From: PNKC01 sp039917655
GTDB lineage: Bacteria; Chloroflexota; Dehalococcoidia; Tepidiformales; Tepidiformaceae
Reading direction: 5' to 3'
Assembly (NCBI GenBank): GCA_039917655.1
Contig: JBDSJC010000096.1
Coordinates: 1 to 23,649, forward strand
DNA length: 23,649 nt
Shown: positions 14,939-22,829 of the stretch, in pieces
Layout: every line of letters starts with the position of its first letter
Numbering within the stretch: position 1 is the stretch's first letter
Notes under the pieces: model-generated
Told to the model about the DNA's origin: nothing
Database searches by the model: none
The model's input: the letters and a program-made list of their open reading frames with translations, nothing else
Made by a program: the position numbers and the translations under genes

Positions 14939-15394
14939 TCACCCTGTTCTGGCGTTGATCAGACCGCGTGTCAGCGCAGCTTCGCCAGCATGCTCGGCGA
15001 CGTGGCGCGCCGCCTGCAGGAGCACCGCGCGGCCCGGCACCTCGCCCAGGCGGGGGTGTCGAAGCGTCCCGGTCAGCCGTGATTCGGGGATCGATTCGAG
15101 CGAAGCGCGCATCCGCGGCTGAAGCTTCTCCCACGACTGCCGCAGGCTCTCGGTGGATTCGTCGTCAGCGACGAATTCCAGGTCGCGCCGCCACTCGTAC
15201 GCTTCACCGGCGAACGTCATCAGCACGTTCCGTTCGGCGTTAGCGAGCGAGTGTTTGGCGATGGCCGCGAGGCTGTTCGCGGCAGGCGCGGGCTTCCAAT
15301 GGATCGCCTCGGCCCCCAGGCCATCCAGCGCGCGCAAAACGGCTTCGCACCCCTCTTCCACCGCCGCCAGGTACATTTCGGTTTCGACGTCCAT
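14939..15394 (-). CDS. DinB-like (DUF664 type) four-helix metal-binding protein
   Basis: The protein has 151 residues from ATG 15394. It has the DinB/YfiT pattern: IHWKPAPAANSLAAIAKHSLANAERN with metal ligand H48, and LLQAARHVAEHAGEAALTRGLI with H131 and H135 near the C-terminus. The third and fourth positions match the usual HxxxH. Family members include bacillithiol or mycothiol S-transferases and many unknowns. AAAGGA lies 7 nt before ATG 15394, which supports it over the GTG one codon earlier. The gene starts about 155 nt after the terminator of the upstream structured RNA. Confidence 0.85.
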   Translation of the reverse strand: MDVETEMYLAAVEEGCEAVLRALDGLGAEAIHWKPAPAANSLAAIAKHSLANAERNVLMTFAGEAYEWRRDLEFVADDESTESLRQSWEKLQPRMRASLESIPESRLTGTLRHPRLGEVPGRAVLLQAARHVAEHAGEAALTRGLINARTG

Positions 15395-15550
15395 CACTGT
15401 TCCTTTCGCCTCGTAACCAGCGGACCGCGACCTCCCCGTCTACAGGTATACACCTGCGCTTCGCAGCCGCTCCAAACTGGCGCTCTGCGGATCCCTCTCG
15501 CCGAGCGTGGGTGGCGCCGCTGAACAATATCGGCGGACGCGCCAGACGCC

Positions 15551-15574
15551 AAAAAAGCGCCCCTTGCGGGACGC
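15551..15574 (-). terminator. Rho-independent terminator of the minus-strand RNA
   Basis: On the minus strand the stem GCGTCCC/GGGGCGC (one U-G pair) is closed by a GCAA tetraloop and followed by six T. It is the clearest intrinsic terminator in the window. No protein gene on this strand ends here. Confidence 0.85.
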
Positions 15575-15963
15575 CTTTTGGTGTCTGGAGGTAGTCTATC
15601 GGGCGCCATTGGCGCTCACAATTGCAACCCGCTTACGCGACTTGCAGCCATGGCTGCCTGCACCGTCCCGGCGTCAGGTCTTACGACCCTGGGATTCTCG
15701 GGATGCACCTTGCGGCGTCTCCTGATACAACCCGGCTCAGGCGTGCCGCTTGCGCGGCAGGGGCGCACGATTACTCGCGCGCCGGACGATTACTCGTCCC
15801 CGGACCCCCGGTGCGGTGACCAGTTTCACGGGCCGAAGCCTGCTGCCCTGATCTTGGGCGCTTCCCGGCTGTTTCGCATCTTGGAATAGCGTTTCCGCGT
15901 CTTCCCGAATGCTAACGGGCCGTTTCCCGCCTGCGGTGGCTCCCGACCACCCCGCCTCCAACG
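15551..15963 (-). ncRNA. Candidate structured non-coding RNA, about 410 nt, unassigned
   Basis: The 800 bases between the DinB-like gene and the P450 carry no convincing protein gene. On the minus strand there is a promoter at 15998-15970, a 7-bp closing stem joining the two ends (15961-15955 with 15591-15585, one U-G pair) and the terminator. Between them are hairpins capped by GNRA loops: GUAA at 15783-15762 (9 bp), 15799-15784 (6 bp), 15688-15677 (4 bp) and 15639-15630 (3 bp), and GCAA at 15759-15744 (6 bp) and 15717-15706 (4 bp). Loops are GNRA only when read on the minus strand, which fixes the direction. The ACAGAAA motif of RNase P RNA, the TTCRA T-arm of tmRNA and the GGAAGG-AGCAGC of SRP RNA were not found. 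Confidence 0.7.
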
Positions 15964-15969
15964 AGGTGA

Positions 15970-15998
15970 AATGTAGGCGCACCGGAGCGGTCTGACCA
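15970..15998 (-). promoter_or_regulatory. Promoter of the structured RNA
   Basis: On the minus strand TGGTCA (15998-15993) and TACATT (15975-15970) are 17 nt apart, predicting a start at about 15963, directly before the closing stem. A hairpin GCCTC-GAAC-GAGGC lies further upstream (16010-16023). Confidence 0.55.
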
Positions 15999-16189
15999 GT
16001 CACTTATGACGCCTCGAACGAGGCTTCACAAACGCTTGATGCAGAGGCCTGATTATCGTCTCCGTGAGATTCACGAAGCGGCAAATGCGAGTTGTTCGCT
16101 ACGATGGGCTTATGCAGAGTGCCGTTTACTCCGGCCGCCGATCCGCGCTGGCGAAGCCTGATCGGTGACCCCTCCGCACCAGGATCCGC

Positions 16190-16195
16190 TACCAT
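16190..16195 (+). promoter_or_regulatory. -10 box of the P450 gene, leaderless type
   Basis: TACCAT ends 7 nt before ATG 16203. The box overlaps an alternative in-frame ATG at 16194, which would then not be transcribed, so the second ATG is favoured. No Shine-Dalgarno is seen. Confidence 0.4.
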
Positions 16196-16202
16196 GGTGC
16201 GC

Positions 16203-17420
16203 ATGACGGCGAGGCCAGTGGAGCAAGTCGATCTCTCCGACCAGCTTTCGGCAACGGAGCCCACGCGCTACTTTGCGGCAGCCCGCGCCGCAAACGGCCC
16301 GGTGCAGTGGAGCGATGCCCAGCACGGCTGGATGATCATCTCGCACGAAGCGGTGGAAGCGGCTTTCCGGGAGCCGGAGACGCTCTCCGCGGACCGCGTT
16401 GGGCCGTTGGAGCGAATCGCCCACGGCCAGCCCGAAGCCTTCCAGCGCGTCGTCGAACTGCTGCGCGGCTGGATGATCTTCCGCGACCCGCCAACCCATA
16501 CCCGCCTTCGCGAGCCCGTCAAAGCGGCCTTCACCCCCCGCCGCGTCGGCTCGTTTGAGGGCCGCATCCAGGGCATCGTGGACGAGGTACTCGATGCCCT
16601 GCCGGACGGTGAGGTAGATCTCCGCGAGGCATTCGCCGGTCCCATCCCCGGCTACGTCATCGCCGCGATCCTCGGCGTCGACCGCGAGGACCGCAACCGG
16701 TTCCAGAGCTGGTCGCGCGATCTCGCCCACATCGTCTTCTCAACATCGCCCGGCTCGATCCCGGAGGGCGCCGTGCAACGCTCCAGCGCCGGCTTCACGT
16801 CGTTTTTTTCCGACCTGATCGACCGCGAGCGGGCGCAGCCGTCCGGCACCATCCTCTCGGCTATCGCCAATATGGAGACCAGCAGCCTGGACCACATGGA
16901 GTTGATCGGCGCATGCACGCTGCTCCTGTTCGCGGGCCACGAGACGACTTCGACGCTGCTTAACACCGCCGCGGGCACCCTCCTAGAGCGTCCCGATCTG
17001 CTGGAATGGGTGCGAAAGCACCCGGAGGCCTACCCCACGTTTGTCGATGAAATCCTGCGCACGCAAGGCCCCGCCCGCTCGATGGTCCGAAAGGTCGCCC
17101 TCGCCCACGAACGCGGCGGCAAGCAGCTTGAGCCTGGCCAGACGGTCTACATCTGCATCGGCGCGGCGAACCACGATGATTCCGCGTTCGAAGCCCCCGC
17201 CACCTTCGACCCGCTGCGTGACCCCAACCCGCACTTCGGCTTCGGCTGGGGGCTGCACTTTTGCATCGGCGCGCCGCTGGCGAGGCTAGAAGCAGGCATC
17301 GCGCTGCGCAGCTTCGTGGAGCGCTTCCCCGTGATCGAACCGGCCGGCCCGATCGCGCCGCTCAAAGGCAGCATCCTCGGCTGCGGACGAGACGCGGTAC
17401 TCGCCCGCCTCGGCCGCTAG
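16203..17420 (+). CDS. Cytochrome P450
   Basis: The 405-residue soluble bacterial-type P450 has all core motifs: the I-helix oxygen-binding AGHETT (244-249), the K-helix ExxR (E283-R286), and the haem loop HFGFGWGLHFCIGAPLARLE with the ligand C354. The haem is activated by electrons from a ferredoxin or flavodoxin, and no redox partner is encoded nearby. An early DPPTHTRLREPV segment is the usual C-helix. Length and motifs resemble CYP families that hydroxylate fatty acids, terpenes or xenobiotics, but the substrate cannot be inferred. The gene converges with the MFS exporter, leaving 12 nt between the stops. Confidence 0.95.
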   Translation: MTARPVEQVDLSDQLSATEPTRYFAAARAANGPVQWSDAQHGWMIISHEAVEAAFREPETLSADRVGPLERIAHGQPEAFQRVVELLRGWMIFRDPPTHTRLREPVKAAFTPRRVGSFEGRIQGIVDEVLDALPDGEVDLREAFAGPIPGYVIAAILGVDREDRNRFQSWSRDLAHIVFSTSPGSIPEGAVQRSSAGFTSFFSDLIDRERAQPSGTILSAIANMETSSLDHMELIGACTLLLFAGHETTSTLLNTAAGTLLERPDLLEWVRKHPEAYPTFVDEILRTQGPARSMVRKVALAHERGGKQLEPGQTVYICIGAANHDDSAFEAPATFDPLRDPNPHFGFGWGLHFCIGAPLARLEAGIALRSFVERFPVIEPAGPIAPLKGSILGCGRDAVLARLGR

Positions 17421-17432
17421 CTCTCCGTCAGG

Positions 17433-18683
17433 TCACACCGCCACTGGCGCGAGCTCCGCGGCCCGTCCCGTCCTGTAGATGCGCCGCAGTTGAGGGGTGA
17501 GGAGGCTGACGCCCGTGATCAGCACGAACGCCGCGCCCGGCAAGAGGAAAAGCAGCGGTGCGCCCGTGCGGTCCGCCAACGTGCCAAACCCCAGGTTCAT
17601 GACGGCCATGATCCCACCGGCGGACATGAGATAGAGACTCATCACCCGTCCACGGACGGCGTCCGGCACCACTTCCTGGAGCAGCACGGCACTGAGCGCC
17701 ATGAACATCGCTTGCGACGATCCCATCAACACCGCCCCCAGGGCCGCCGGCGCAAGGCTCATCGCGGCCGCCATCACCAGCGGCGAGAGCCCGCTCGCCA
17801 GCGAGGTCACCAGCAGCAGCGGCCCGCGCCGCGTTCCGGTGGTCATCGCCAGCACAAAGGTGCCGATCAACGCGCCGATGCCCACGCCGAAAGTCATCAA
17901 CGTAAAGCCACCCGATGGGCTGTGCAGGTCGGTCTCGGCGAATCCCGGGAGCATCGCATCGAACGACATCGTCAGCGAACAATGGGCGAAGACGAGAGCG
18001 AAGATCGCCAGCACGGCAGGCGTGGCCCGGATGTACGCCACACCCTCTCGCAGATTGCCGACAACGTCGCCGAGGCTAACGATGCCCCCGCGTGAGGATG
18101 TCTGGACGCGGCGCACTGCAGCGAACGCCAGCAACGCGAAGATCGCGGAGACGGCATAGGCGCCCTGCACGCCAACCGTTGCCAGCAGCGGCCCGGCCAG
18201 CAGGGGCCCAACCGCGCGCGAACCCTGCTGGCTCATGCTCGTCAACGCCACGGCGTTGCCAAGGTCTCCTGGCGGCACCACGTTCGCCAATAACGATTGA
18301 TCCGCCGGGATCTCCACCGCGCGCACCACGCCCTGGGCGAACGCCATGGCGACCACCATCCAGACCTCGAGCACATCGGCGAATGCGAGGAAGAAAAGCG
18401 CAGCCGTTACTCCGAACGTGGCCACCCGCGTTGCCCGCACCAGGAATCGCCGTTCGAGCCGGTCCGCCACCATCCCTCCGAGCGGGGCCACGAGGTACGG
18501 CGACATGGATGCAAACGTGGAGACGCCCACCCAGAACGAGGAATCGCTCAGCTTGTAGACGATCCAGGCGTTCCCCAGGAGCAACGTCCAGAGCGAGATG
18601 CTCGAACAGGTGCCGCCGGCCCAGAGCGCGCGAAAATCGCGGTGACGGGTGGCGGGCAGGCGAACGGTCAGACGGTCGAACAT
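17433..18683 (-). CDS. MFS transporter, DHA3/EntS-like exporter
   Basis: The 416-residue protein has about 12 hydrophobic segments. The loop between helices 2 and 3 reads GGMVADRLERR, the MFS motif A pattern. VVRAVEIPADQSLLANVVPP and LTSMSQQGSRAVGPLLAGPL are typical of the DHA3/EntS branch, which exports siderophores, macrolides or other hydrophobic compounds by proton exchange. The ATG at 18683 lies 10 nt after a TACACT box on the minus strand (18699-18694). The preceding gene ends 38 nt upstream, so it may be transcribed alone or with it. Confidence 0.9.
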   Translation of the reverse strand: MFDRLTVRLPATRHRDFRALWAGGTCSSISLWTLLLGNAWIVYKLSDSSFWVGVSTFASMSPYLVAPLGGMVADRLERRFLVRATRVATFGVTAALFFLAFADVLEVWMVVAMAFAQGVVRAVEIPADQSLLANVVPPGDLGNAVALTSMSQQGSRAVGPLLAGPLLATVGVQGAYAVSAIFALLAFAAVRRVQTSSRGGIVSLGDVVGNLREGVAYIRATPAVLAIFALVFAHCSLTMSFDAMLPGFAETDLHSPSGGFTLMTFGVGIGALIGTFVLAMTTGTRRGPLLLVTSLASGLSPLVMAAAMSLAPAALGAVLMGSSQAMFMALSAVLLQEVVPDAVRGRVMSLYLMSAGGIMAVMNLGFGTLADRTGAPLLFLLPGAAFVLITGVSLLTPQLRRIYRTGRAAELAPVAV

Positions 18684-18721
18684 CGTGGGCCGGAGTGTAC
18701 GTCAGGCCCGGATCTCCCGCC

Positions 18722-19225
18722 TCAGGCTCCGCGCGCGCGGACATGCTCGCCGCCCACACTCAGGTCGCCGTCCGATTGCGAACGTTCGAATGCGCCAAGC
18801 ACCGAAAGCAGCAACTCTTCGAGACGGCCCCGCGTCCATTGGCCGTTGCGCCGCTCGGGGCCGGCGGCCACCACGCCGCCGCCTTCGCCAGTGGAGCCCA
18901 CGGAGACGGAGATGAACCACCTCGCACCGCCCAGGCGGCGCCGCTCGGTGAGCGAGAACGTTAGCGTGAAGGACTCGCTCAAGAGGGCGGAAAAGGCAGG
19001 GCCGTGGGGGTCTCGCACAGGCGCCGGGCTGAGCGAGAGGTGGATCGCCTCGCCGTACACGTGGCGAATCTCCGTTACCGCCTCCTCCGCCCAGCCGTGG
19101 AGGGTGGTTAGCAACTGGAACTGGGATTCGAAGTCATGGGCGCTGGCGATGCCTTTAATCTGTCGCCGCTCGTTCCACGAATCGTGGAGGTTCTGGACGC
19201 GTTGGCTGAACGATTCACCACTCAT
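18722..19225 (-). CDS. Uncharacterised protein
   Basis: The protein has 167 residues from ATG 19225. A GTG three codons earlier (19234) is less likely. I do not recognise a family. The N-terminal half is charged and helical (SQRVQNLHDSWNERRQIKG, then TTLHGWAEEAVTEIRHVYG). The middle alternates hydrophobic residues in beta-like fashion (FTLTFSLTERR, then RWFISVSVGS). A Gly-rich loop precedes a last helix (GRLEELLLSVLGAFERS). There is no signal peptide or membrane segment. It follows the antiporter gene by 50 nt on the same strand and precedes the MFS gene by 38 nt. Codon use looks like the neighbours, which supports a real gene. Confidence 0.65.
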   Translation of the reverse strand: MSGESFSQRVQNLHDSWNERRQIKGIASAHDFESQFQLLTTLHGWAEEAVTEIRHVYGEAIHLSLSPAPVRDPHGPAFSALLSESFTLTFSLTERRRLGGARWFISVSVGSTGEGGGVVAAGPERRNGQWTRGRLEELLLSVLGAFERSQSDGDLSVGGEHVRARGA

Positions 19226-19275
19226 GACACGCACACCACCAGGGAGCAGTTAGCGAAGGACCGGCCGGCGCGCGC

Positions 19276-20484
19276 TCAGCGCCCACCGGCCACGTACGAC
19301 GGCGCGAAAGCCGGGCTCTCTTCGCCTTCGGCCGCGCGGGATGGCGTAAGTTGATAGGCGGCCTTCAACAGGAGCGGCGCGGCAATCGTGGTGGCGATGG
19401 TGACGACGATTGCGATCGAGAAGACGCTGCTGTCCACCACCCCCTGCGAGAGTCCGACCGACGCCACGACGAGGGCGATTTCGCCGCGTCCCACCATGCC
19501 GGCGCCCACCCGCAACGAGGTCGGCACTGACTCTCGGCAGAGCAGCGCGGGTAGTCCGCAGCCAATTATCTTGGTGGCGATAGCGACGGCGATGATCGCC
19601 GCGCAGAGCAGTGGCGCCGCCGTCAGGTCTTCCGAACTGACGTGCGTGCCGATGTAGACGAAGAAGATCGGGATGAAGAGTGAGTAGCTCAGACGCGAAA
19701 CGGGCTCGGTGATGTGGTGGCCGAGGTCCGTGCGCGAAAGCATCACACCCGCGAGAAAGGCACCGGTGACATCGGCCAAACCACCAACGCGGAAGGCCAC
19801 CCAGGCGAACCCGAGGGCCATGGCGAGGGCCATCGCCACTCGCGTGTCCGGCGATTCGATGCGCGTGTGGTGCTCCACAATCAGCGGCATCACCCAGCGT
19901 GAGAAGGCGAACGCCATGCCCGAGAAGAGGATCAACTTTCCGATCGGCTCGAGGATGCTGCCGCCGGATTCGGCGACCACGAGCGCACTCAGGACGAGCA
20001 CGCCCAGCACGTCATCGATGATCGCCGCGCCCATGATGATGCTGCCTTCGCGGCTGCGCGCCCGCCCCATCTCTTTCAGCGTTTCAGCCGTGATGCTGAC
20101 CGAGGTAGCGGTCAGTATCGCGCCAAGGAAGAGCGCATGCATCGTTTCCATTCCGGCCGCGATGCCGATCGCGTAACCTGCGCCGAGCGGCAGGATCATG
20201 CCGCCTATGGCGACGATGAAGGCCGTCTTCCCTACCGATCGCAGACCCTGCGGGTCCGTTTCGAGCCCCGCCAGGAACATCAGGAGGACGACGCCGACCT
20301 GGCCGATGTTGTTGACGAAGGCGTCCTGCCCGATGAAGCCGAAGAGCGCGGGCCCGGCCAGCAGCCCGGCGACGATGATCCCCAGGACGGACGGCATGCC
20401 CAACCGCGTGGAGATGCTCCCGGCCACTTTGGCGAGCAGCAGCAAGGCCGCGATCATCATCAGGCTGTCAGGCGAGGTTTCCAC
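19276..20484 (-). CDS. CPA2-family cation/proton antiporter (KefB/NapA type)
   Basis: The 402-residue membrane protein covers the antiporter domain only. The GTG at 20484 is chosen because the membrane domain then begins almost at once (MMIAALLLLAKVAGSI) and TAGAGT lies 7 nt upstream. The longer in-frame form adds a 35-residue Arg-rich stretch. Landmarks are STRLGMPSVLGIIVAGLLAGP, FLAGLETD, and IIDDVLGVLVL with the ion-binding Asp pair D157/D158. No RCK (TrkA-N) domain follows, so this resembles Na+/H+ exchangers of the NapA/YjbQ kind more than full KefB/C. It would move Na+ or K+ against H+ in the cytoplasmic membrane. Confidence 0.92.
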   Translation of the reverse strand: METSPDSLMMIAALLLLAKVAGSISTRLGMPSVLGIIVAGLLAGPALFGFIGQDAFVNNIGQVGVVLLMFLAGLETDPQGLRSVGKTAFIVAIGGMILPLGAGYAIGIAAGMETMHALFLGAILTATSVSITAETLKEMGRARSREGSIIMGAAIIDDVLGVLVLSALVVAESGGSILEPIGKLILFSGMAFAFSRWVMPLIVEHHTRIESPDTRVAMALAMALGFAWVAFRVGGLADVTGAFLAGVMLSRTDLGHHITEPVSRLSYSLFIPIFFVYIGTHVSSEDLTAAPLLCAAIIAVAIATKIIGCGLPALLCRESVPTSLRVGAGMVGRGEIALVVASVGLSQGVVDSSVFSIAIVVTIATTIAAPLLLKAAYQLTPSRAAEGEESPAFAPSYVAGGR

Positions 20485-20491
20485 GAATTGA

Positions 20492-20497
20492 ACTCTA
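20492..20497 (-). promoter_or_regulatory. -10 box of the antiporter gene, leaderless type
   Basis: TAGAGT on the minus strand ends 7 nt before the GTG at 20484. There is no Shine-Dalgarno between them, which favours a leaderless mRNA and the short form of the protein. Confidence 0.45.
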
Positions 20498-20592
20498 GGA
20501 GCGCGGCGTTTCCAACGGTTTGCAGGCGTGTTACGCCTCGATTGCGATGAGGTTTCCACGGTGTTTCCCCGCCTGCTGAGCGAGGGCAATGA

Positions 20593-20625
20593 GAAGGGGA
20601 GAGGAGCCGAGCTCCTCTCCCCTTC
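20593..20625 (-). terminator. Long hairpin after the ammonium transporter gene
   Basis: Fifteen uninterrupted pairs (20593-20607 with 20611-20625) enclose a 3-nt loop, starting 22 nt beyond the transporter stop. Neither strand has a U-run after the stem. By position it closes the transporter operon and isolates the antiporter gene. Confidence 0.65.
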
Positions 20626-20646
20626 GGGCAGTTGATTGCTACTGCG

Positions 20647-22827
20647 CTAACGCGCTGGCGTCACCCCGGGGATGAACGTGCCCGGCTCGATGCCACGCTC
20701 CGAGGGCATGTCTTCCACCGGGTAGGCGTGGGTGCCCATCTCCGGCAGGTCGAGGCCCAAGAGTTCGTCCTCCGGTTTCGAGCGATAGATGCCCATCGCC
20801 ATGAGCACTTTGAAGAGCACGAACGAGGTGCCGAACGACCAGGCGGCGATAGCCACCATGCCGATCAATTGCGCCACGAACTGGCGGCCGTCTCCGAAGA
20901 AGAGGCCCTTGATCGGGTGGCCGACGACCAGGAAGTCTGGCGCCGTCCCATCGGCAAACAGCCCCACCGCGAGGACGCCGAAGGCGCCGCACACCCCGTG
21001 CACAGCGATCGCTCCCACCGGGTCGTCCACCTTCAACGTGCGTTCGATGAACACCATGGCGACGCAGACGAGCCCGCCGGCCATGGCGCCGATGAGCACG
21101 GCGAGGGTCGGGCTGACGTAGCCGGATGGCGCGGTAATCGCCACCAGGCCGGCGAGGAGGCCGTTGATCATGTAGCCAGGGTCGTACTTTTTGAGGGTGG
21201 CTTTGGCGTAGGTCATCGCCGCCACCGAGCCGGCCGCGCCGGCGAGCATGGTGACCACGGCCACTTCGCCAATACGCAGGTTGCCGCTGCCGCTGGCCCC
21301 GAGTGTGGAGCCAGGGTTAAAGCCAAACCAGCCGAAGGCGAGGATGAACGTGCCGATCGCCGCCATGTTCAGGTTGTGGCCAGGCATCGCATTCGCTGAC
21401 CCATCCTTGTTGAATTTGCCCAGACGTGGCCCAAGCACCACGGCCCCCGCAAGGGCGGTCCAGCCACCCACCATGTGGACAACGCCCGAGCCTGCAAAGT
21501 CCACGTACGGCCGATCGAGGCCACTCTTGTAGAGCGTGAACAGCCACCCACCGCCCCAGGCCCAGTTCGCCACCATCGGCTGGATCAGAGCGCCGACGAA
21601 GACACCCCAGATCATGAAGCTCATCCACGTCCAGCGTTCGGCGACCGCGCCGGTGAGGATCGTCGCCGCGGTGTCCATGAAGACCATCTGGAAGAGGAAG
21701 AGGACCGCGATGCCGACATCCAGCGACCCCGGCGAAAGAAAGAACCCCTTGTAGCCGAAGATGCCGTAGTCAACGCCCGAGATGGAGATGCTCCACTCTT
21801 TGTTGAGCGCGAGGAGGCCGGATCCGAGGTTCGTCGGCCCCGTCAATCCCACGCCCCCGAAGGCGATAGCGAAGCCCACCGCCCAGTAGGCCAGCATGCC
21901 GATGCCGTAGACCATGAAGTTGGTCATCATCACGTGCATCGCGCTTTTCGCCCGGCAGAAGCCGGTCTCCACCATCGCGAACCCGGCCTGCATGAACATC
22001 ACCAGGTAGCCGGTGATCAGCACCCAGACGAAGTTAATGGCGATGCGGTTCTGGTTGACGTAGCCCGCAAGGTTGTAGGCGAACGGCTCGTTCGTCTTTG
22101 CGTCGGTGAACACCTTGGCGGTGGCGTCGGCATCGACTGCGCCATCCGCGCCCGTCACGGCAAAGCCCTGGCCTCCGCCGATGCCGATACCCCCGAGATC
22201 CTCCGCGCTGCCCGTGGTGGTACCGCTGGGGTCCACCGTTGGGCCGTCCGCGAACGCCGCGGTTGCTCCCAATGCGAGAATGACGGCCGCAACCGGCGCC
22301 AGCATCGCCGCCGCCCGAATGCCGCCCAGGACGCCCGTCGGCCGGTACGCCGCCGCTGCTTTGGAGGCCAGCGGAAGGCGCTTCGTCAGCTGCTTCACGG
22401 CTGCGTCCTGTCGTGGACCGGTGGCCCGCACCCAGAACGACCCGTTACCGGTTTTGCCCACCAGGGCTACGCCCTTGCTGCTCGCCCGGTAGCCGATGAA
22501 CTCGCTGTAGGGACGGAAGAGCAGCCGCCCGAGGGCCACGCCCTGGGTGGTGAACCGGTAGCGAATCGGCAGCTGCACCAGCGCCAGCGTGGCGCCGGCG
22601 ATGATCAGTTCGAAGCCCGCCGATATGTACCCCGTCACCGCCCCAAGGAGCATCAGCCCCCCGACCGAATAGACCGTCGAACGGTGGTACTGGACGCGTT
22701 CGCGGAAGCTGAGAAGCACGTCGCCCGTGGGCGTGCCTTCAATCCGGGCGCTTCGGACAGATGTCACCCGTCCAAGCGCGATGACCAGGCACCCGATAAC
22801 GGGTGCCAGAAAAAGCAGTGTTTCCAA
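20647..22827 (-). CDS. amt: Ammonium transporter with an extra N-terminal membrane domain
   Basis: The protein has 726 residues against the usual 400-450. Residues 1-170 form an extra domain with two or three membrane segments (1-20, and a pair within about 53-90) and a soluble part (GVALGRLLFRPYSEFIGYR, then KTGNGSFWVRATG). Residues 171-193 look like an Amt signal peptide ending AFA-DGP, followed by a Gly/Thr-rich linker and the Amt core from about 255. The core has the family signature DFAGSGVVHMVGG (443-455) and the pore twin histidines H451 and H610. Amt conducts NH4+/NH3 into the cell. The TTG start has AGAGGGGGG upstream and lies 2 nt after the preceding stop. An internal start near M175 is an alternative, but no Shine-Dalgarno supports it. 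Confidence 0.9.
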   Translation of the reverse strand: METLLFLAPVIGCLVIALGRVTSVRSARIEGTPTGDVLLSFRERVQYHRSTVYSVGGLMLLGAVTGYISAGFELIIAGATLALVQLPIRYRFTTQGVALGRLLFRPYSEFIGYRASSKGVALVGKTGNGSFWVRATGPRQDAAVKQLTKRLPLASKAAAAYRPTGVLGGIRAAAMLAPVAAVILALGATAAFADGPTVDPSGTTTGSAEDLGGIGIGGGQGFAVTGADGAVDADATAKVFTDAKTNEPFAYNLAGYVNQNRIAINFVWVLITGYLVMFMQAGFAMVETGFCRAKSAMHVMMTNFMVYGIGMLAYWAVGFAIAFGGVGLTGPTNLGSGLLALNKEWSISISGVDYGIFGYKGFFLSPGSLDVGIAVLFLFQMVFMDTAATILTGAVAERWTWMSFMIWGVFVGALIQPMVANWAWGGGWLFTLYKSGLDRPYVDFAGSGVVHMVGGWTALAGAVVLGPRLGKFNKDGSANAMPGHNLNMAAIGTFILAFGWFGFNPGSTLGASGSGNLRIGEVAVVTMLAGAAGSVAAMTYAKATLKKYDPGYMINGLLAGLVAITAPSGYVSPTLAVLIGAMAGGLVCVAMVFIERTLKVDDPVGAIAVHGVCGAFGVLAVGLFADGTAPDFLVVGHPIKGLFFGDGRQFVAQLIGMVAIAAWSFGTSFVLFKVLMAMGIYRSKPEDELLGLDLPEMGTHAYPVEDMPSERGIEPGTFIPGVTPAR

Positions 22828-22829
22828 GG

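Noticed and set aside
15551..15963. Structured RNA as RNase P RNA, tmRNA or SRP RNA
   Set aside because: ACAGAAA and GAGGAAAGUC of RNase P, the tmRNA T-arm with CCA end, and the SRP GGAAGG-AGCAGC loop were not found on either strand by eye. A covariance search could overturn this.
15578..16003. Small open frames on both strands inside the structured-RNA region
   Set aside because: They lack ribosome-binding sites and coding-like composition, and overlap the promoter, hairpins and terminator of the RNA candidate.
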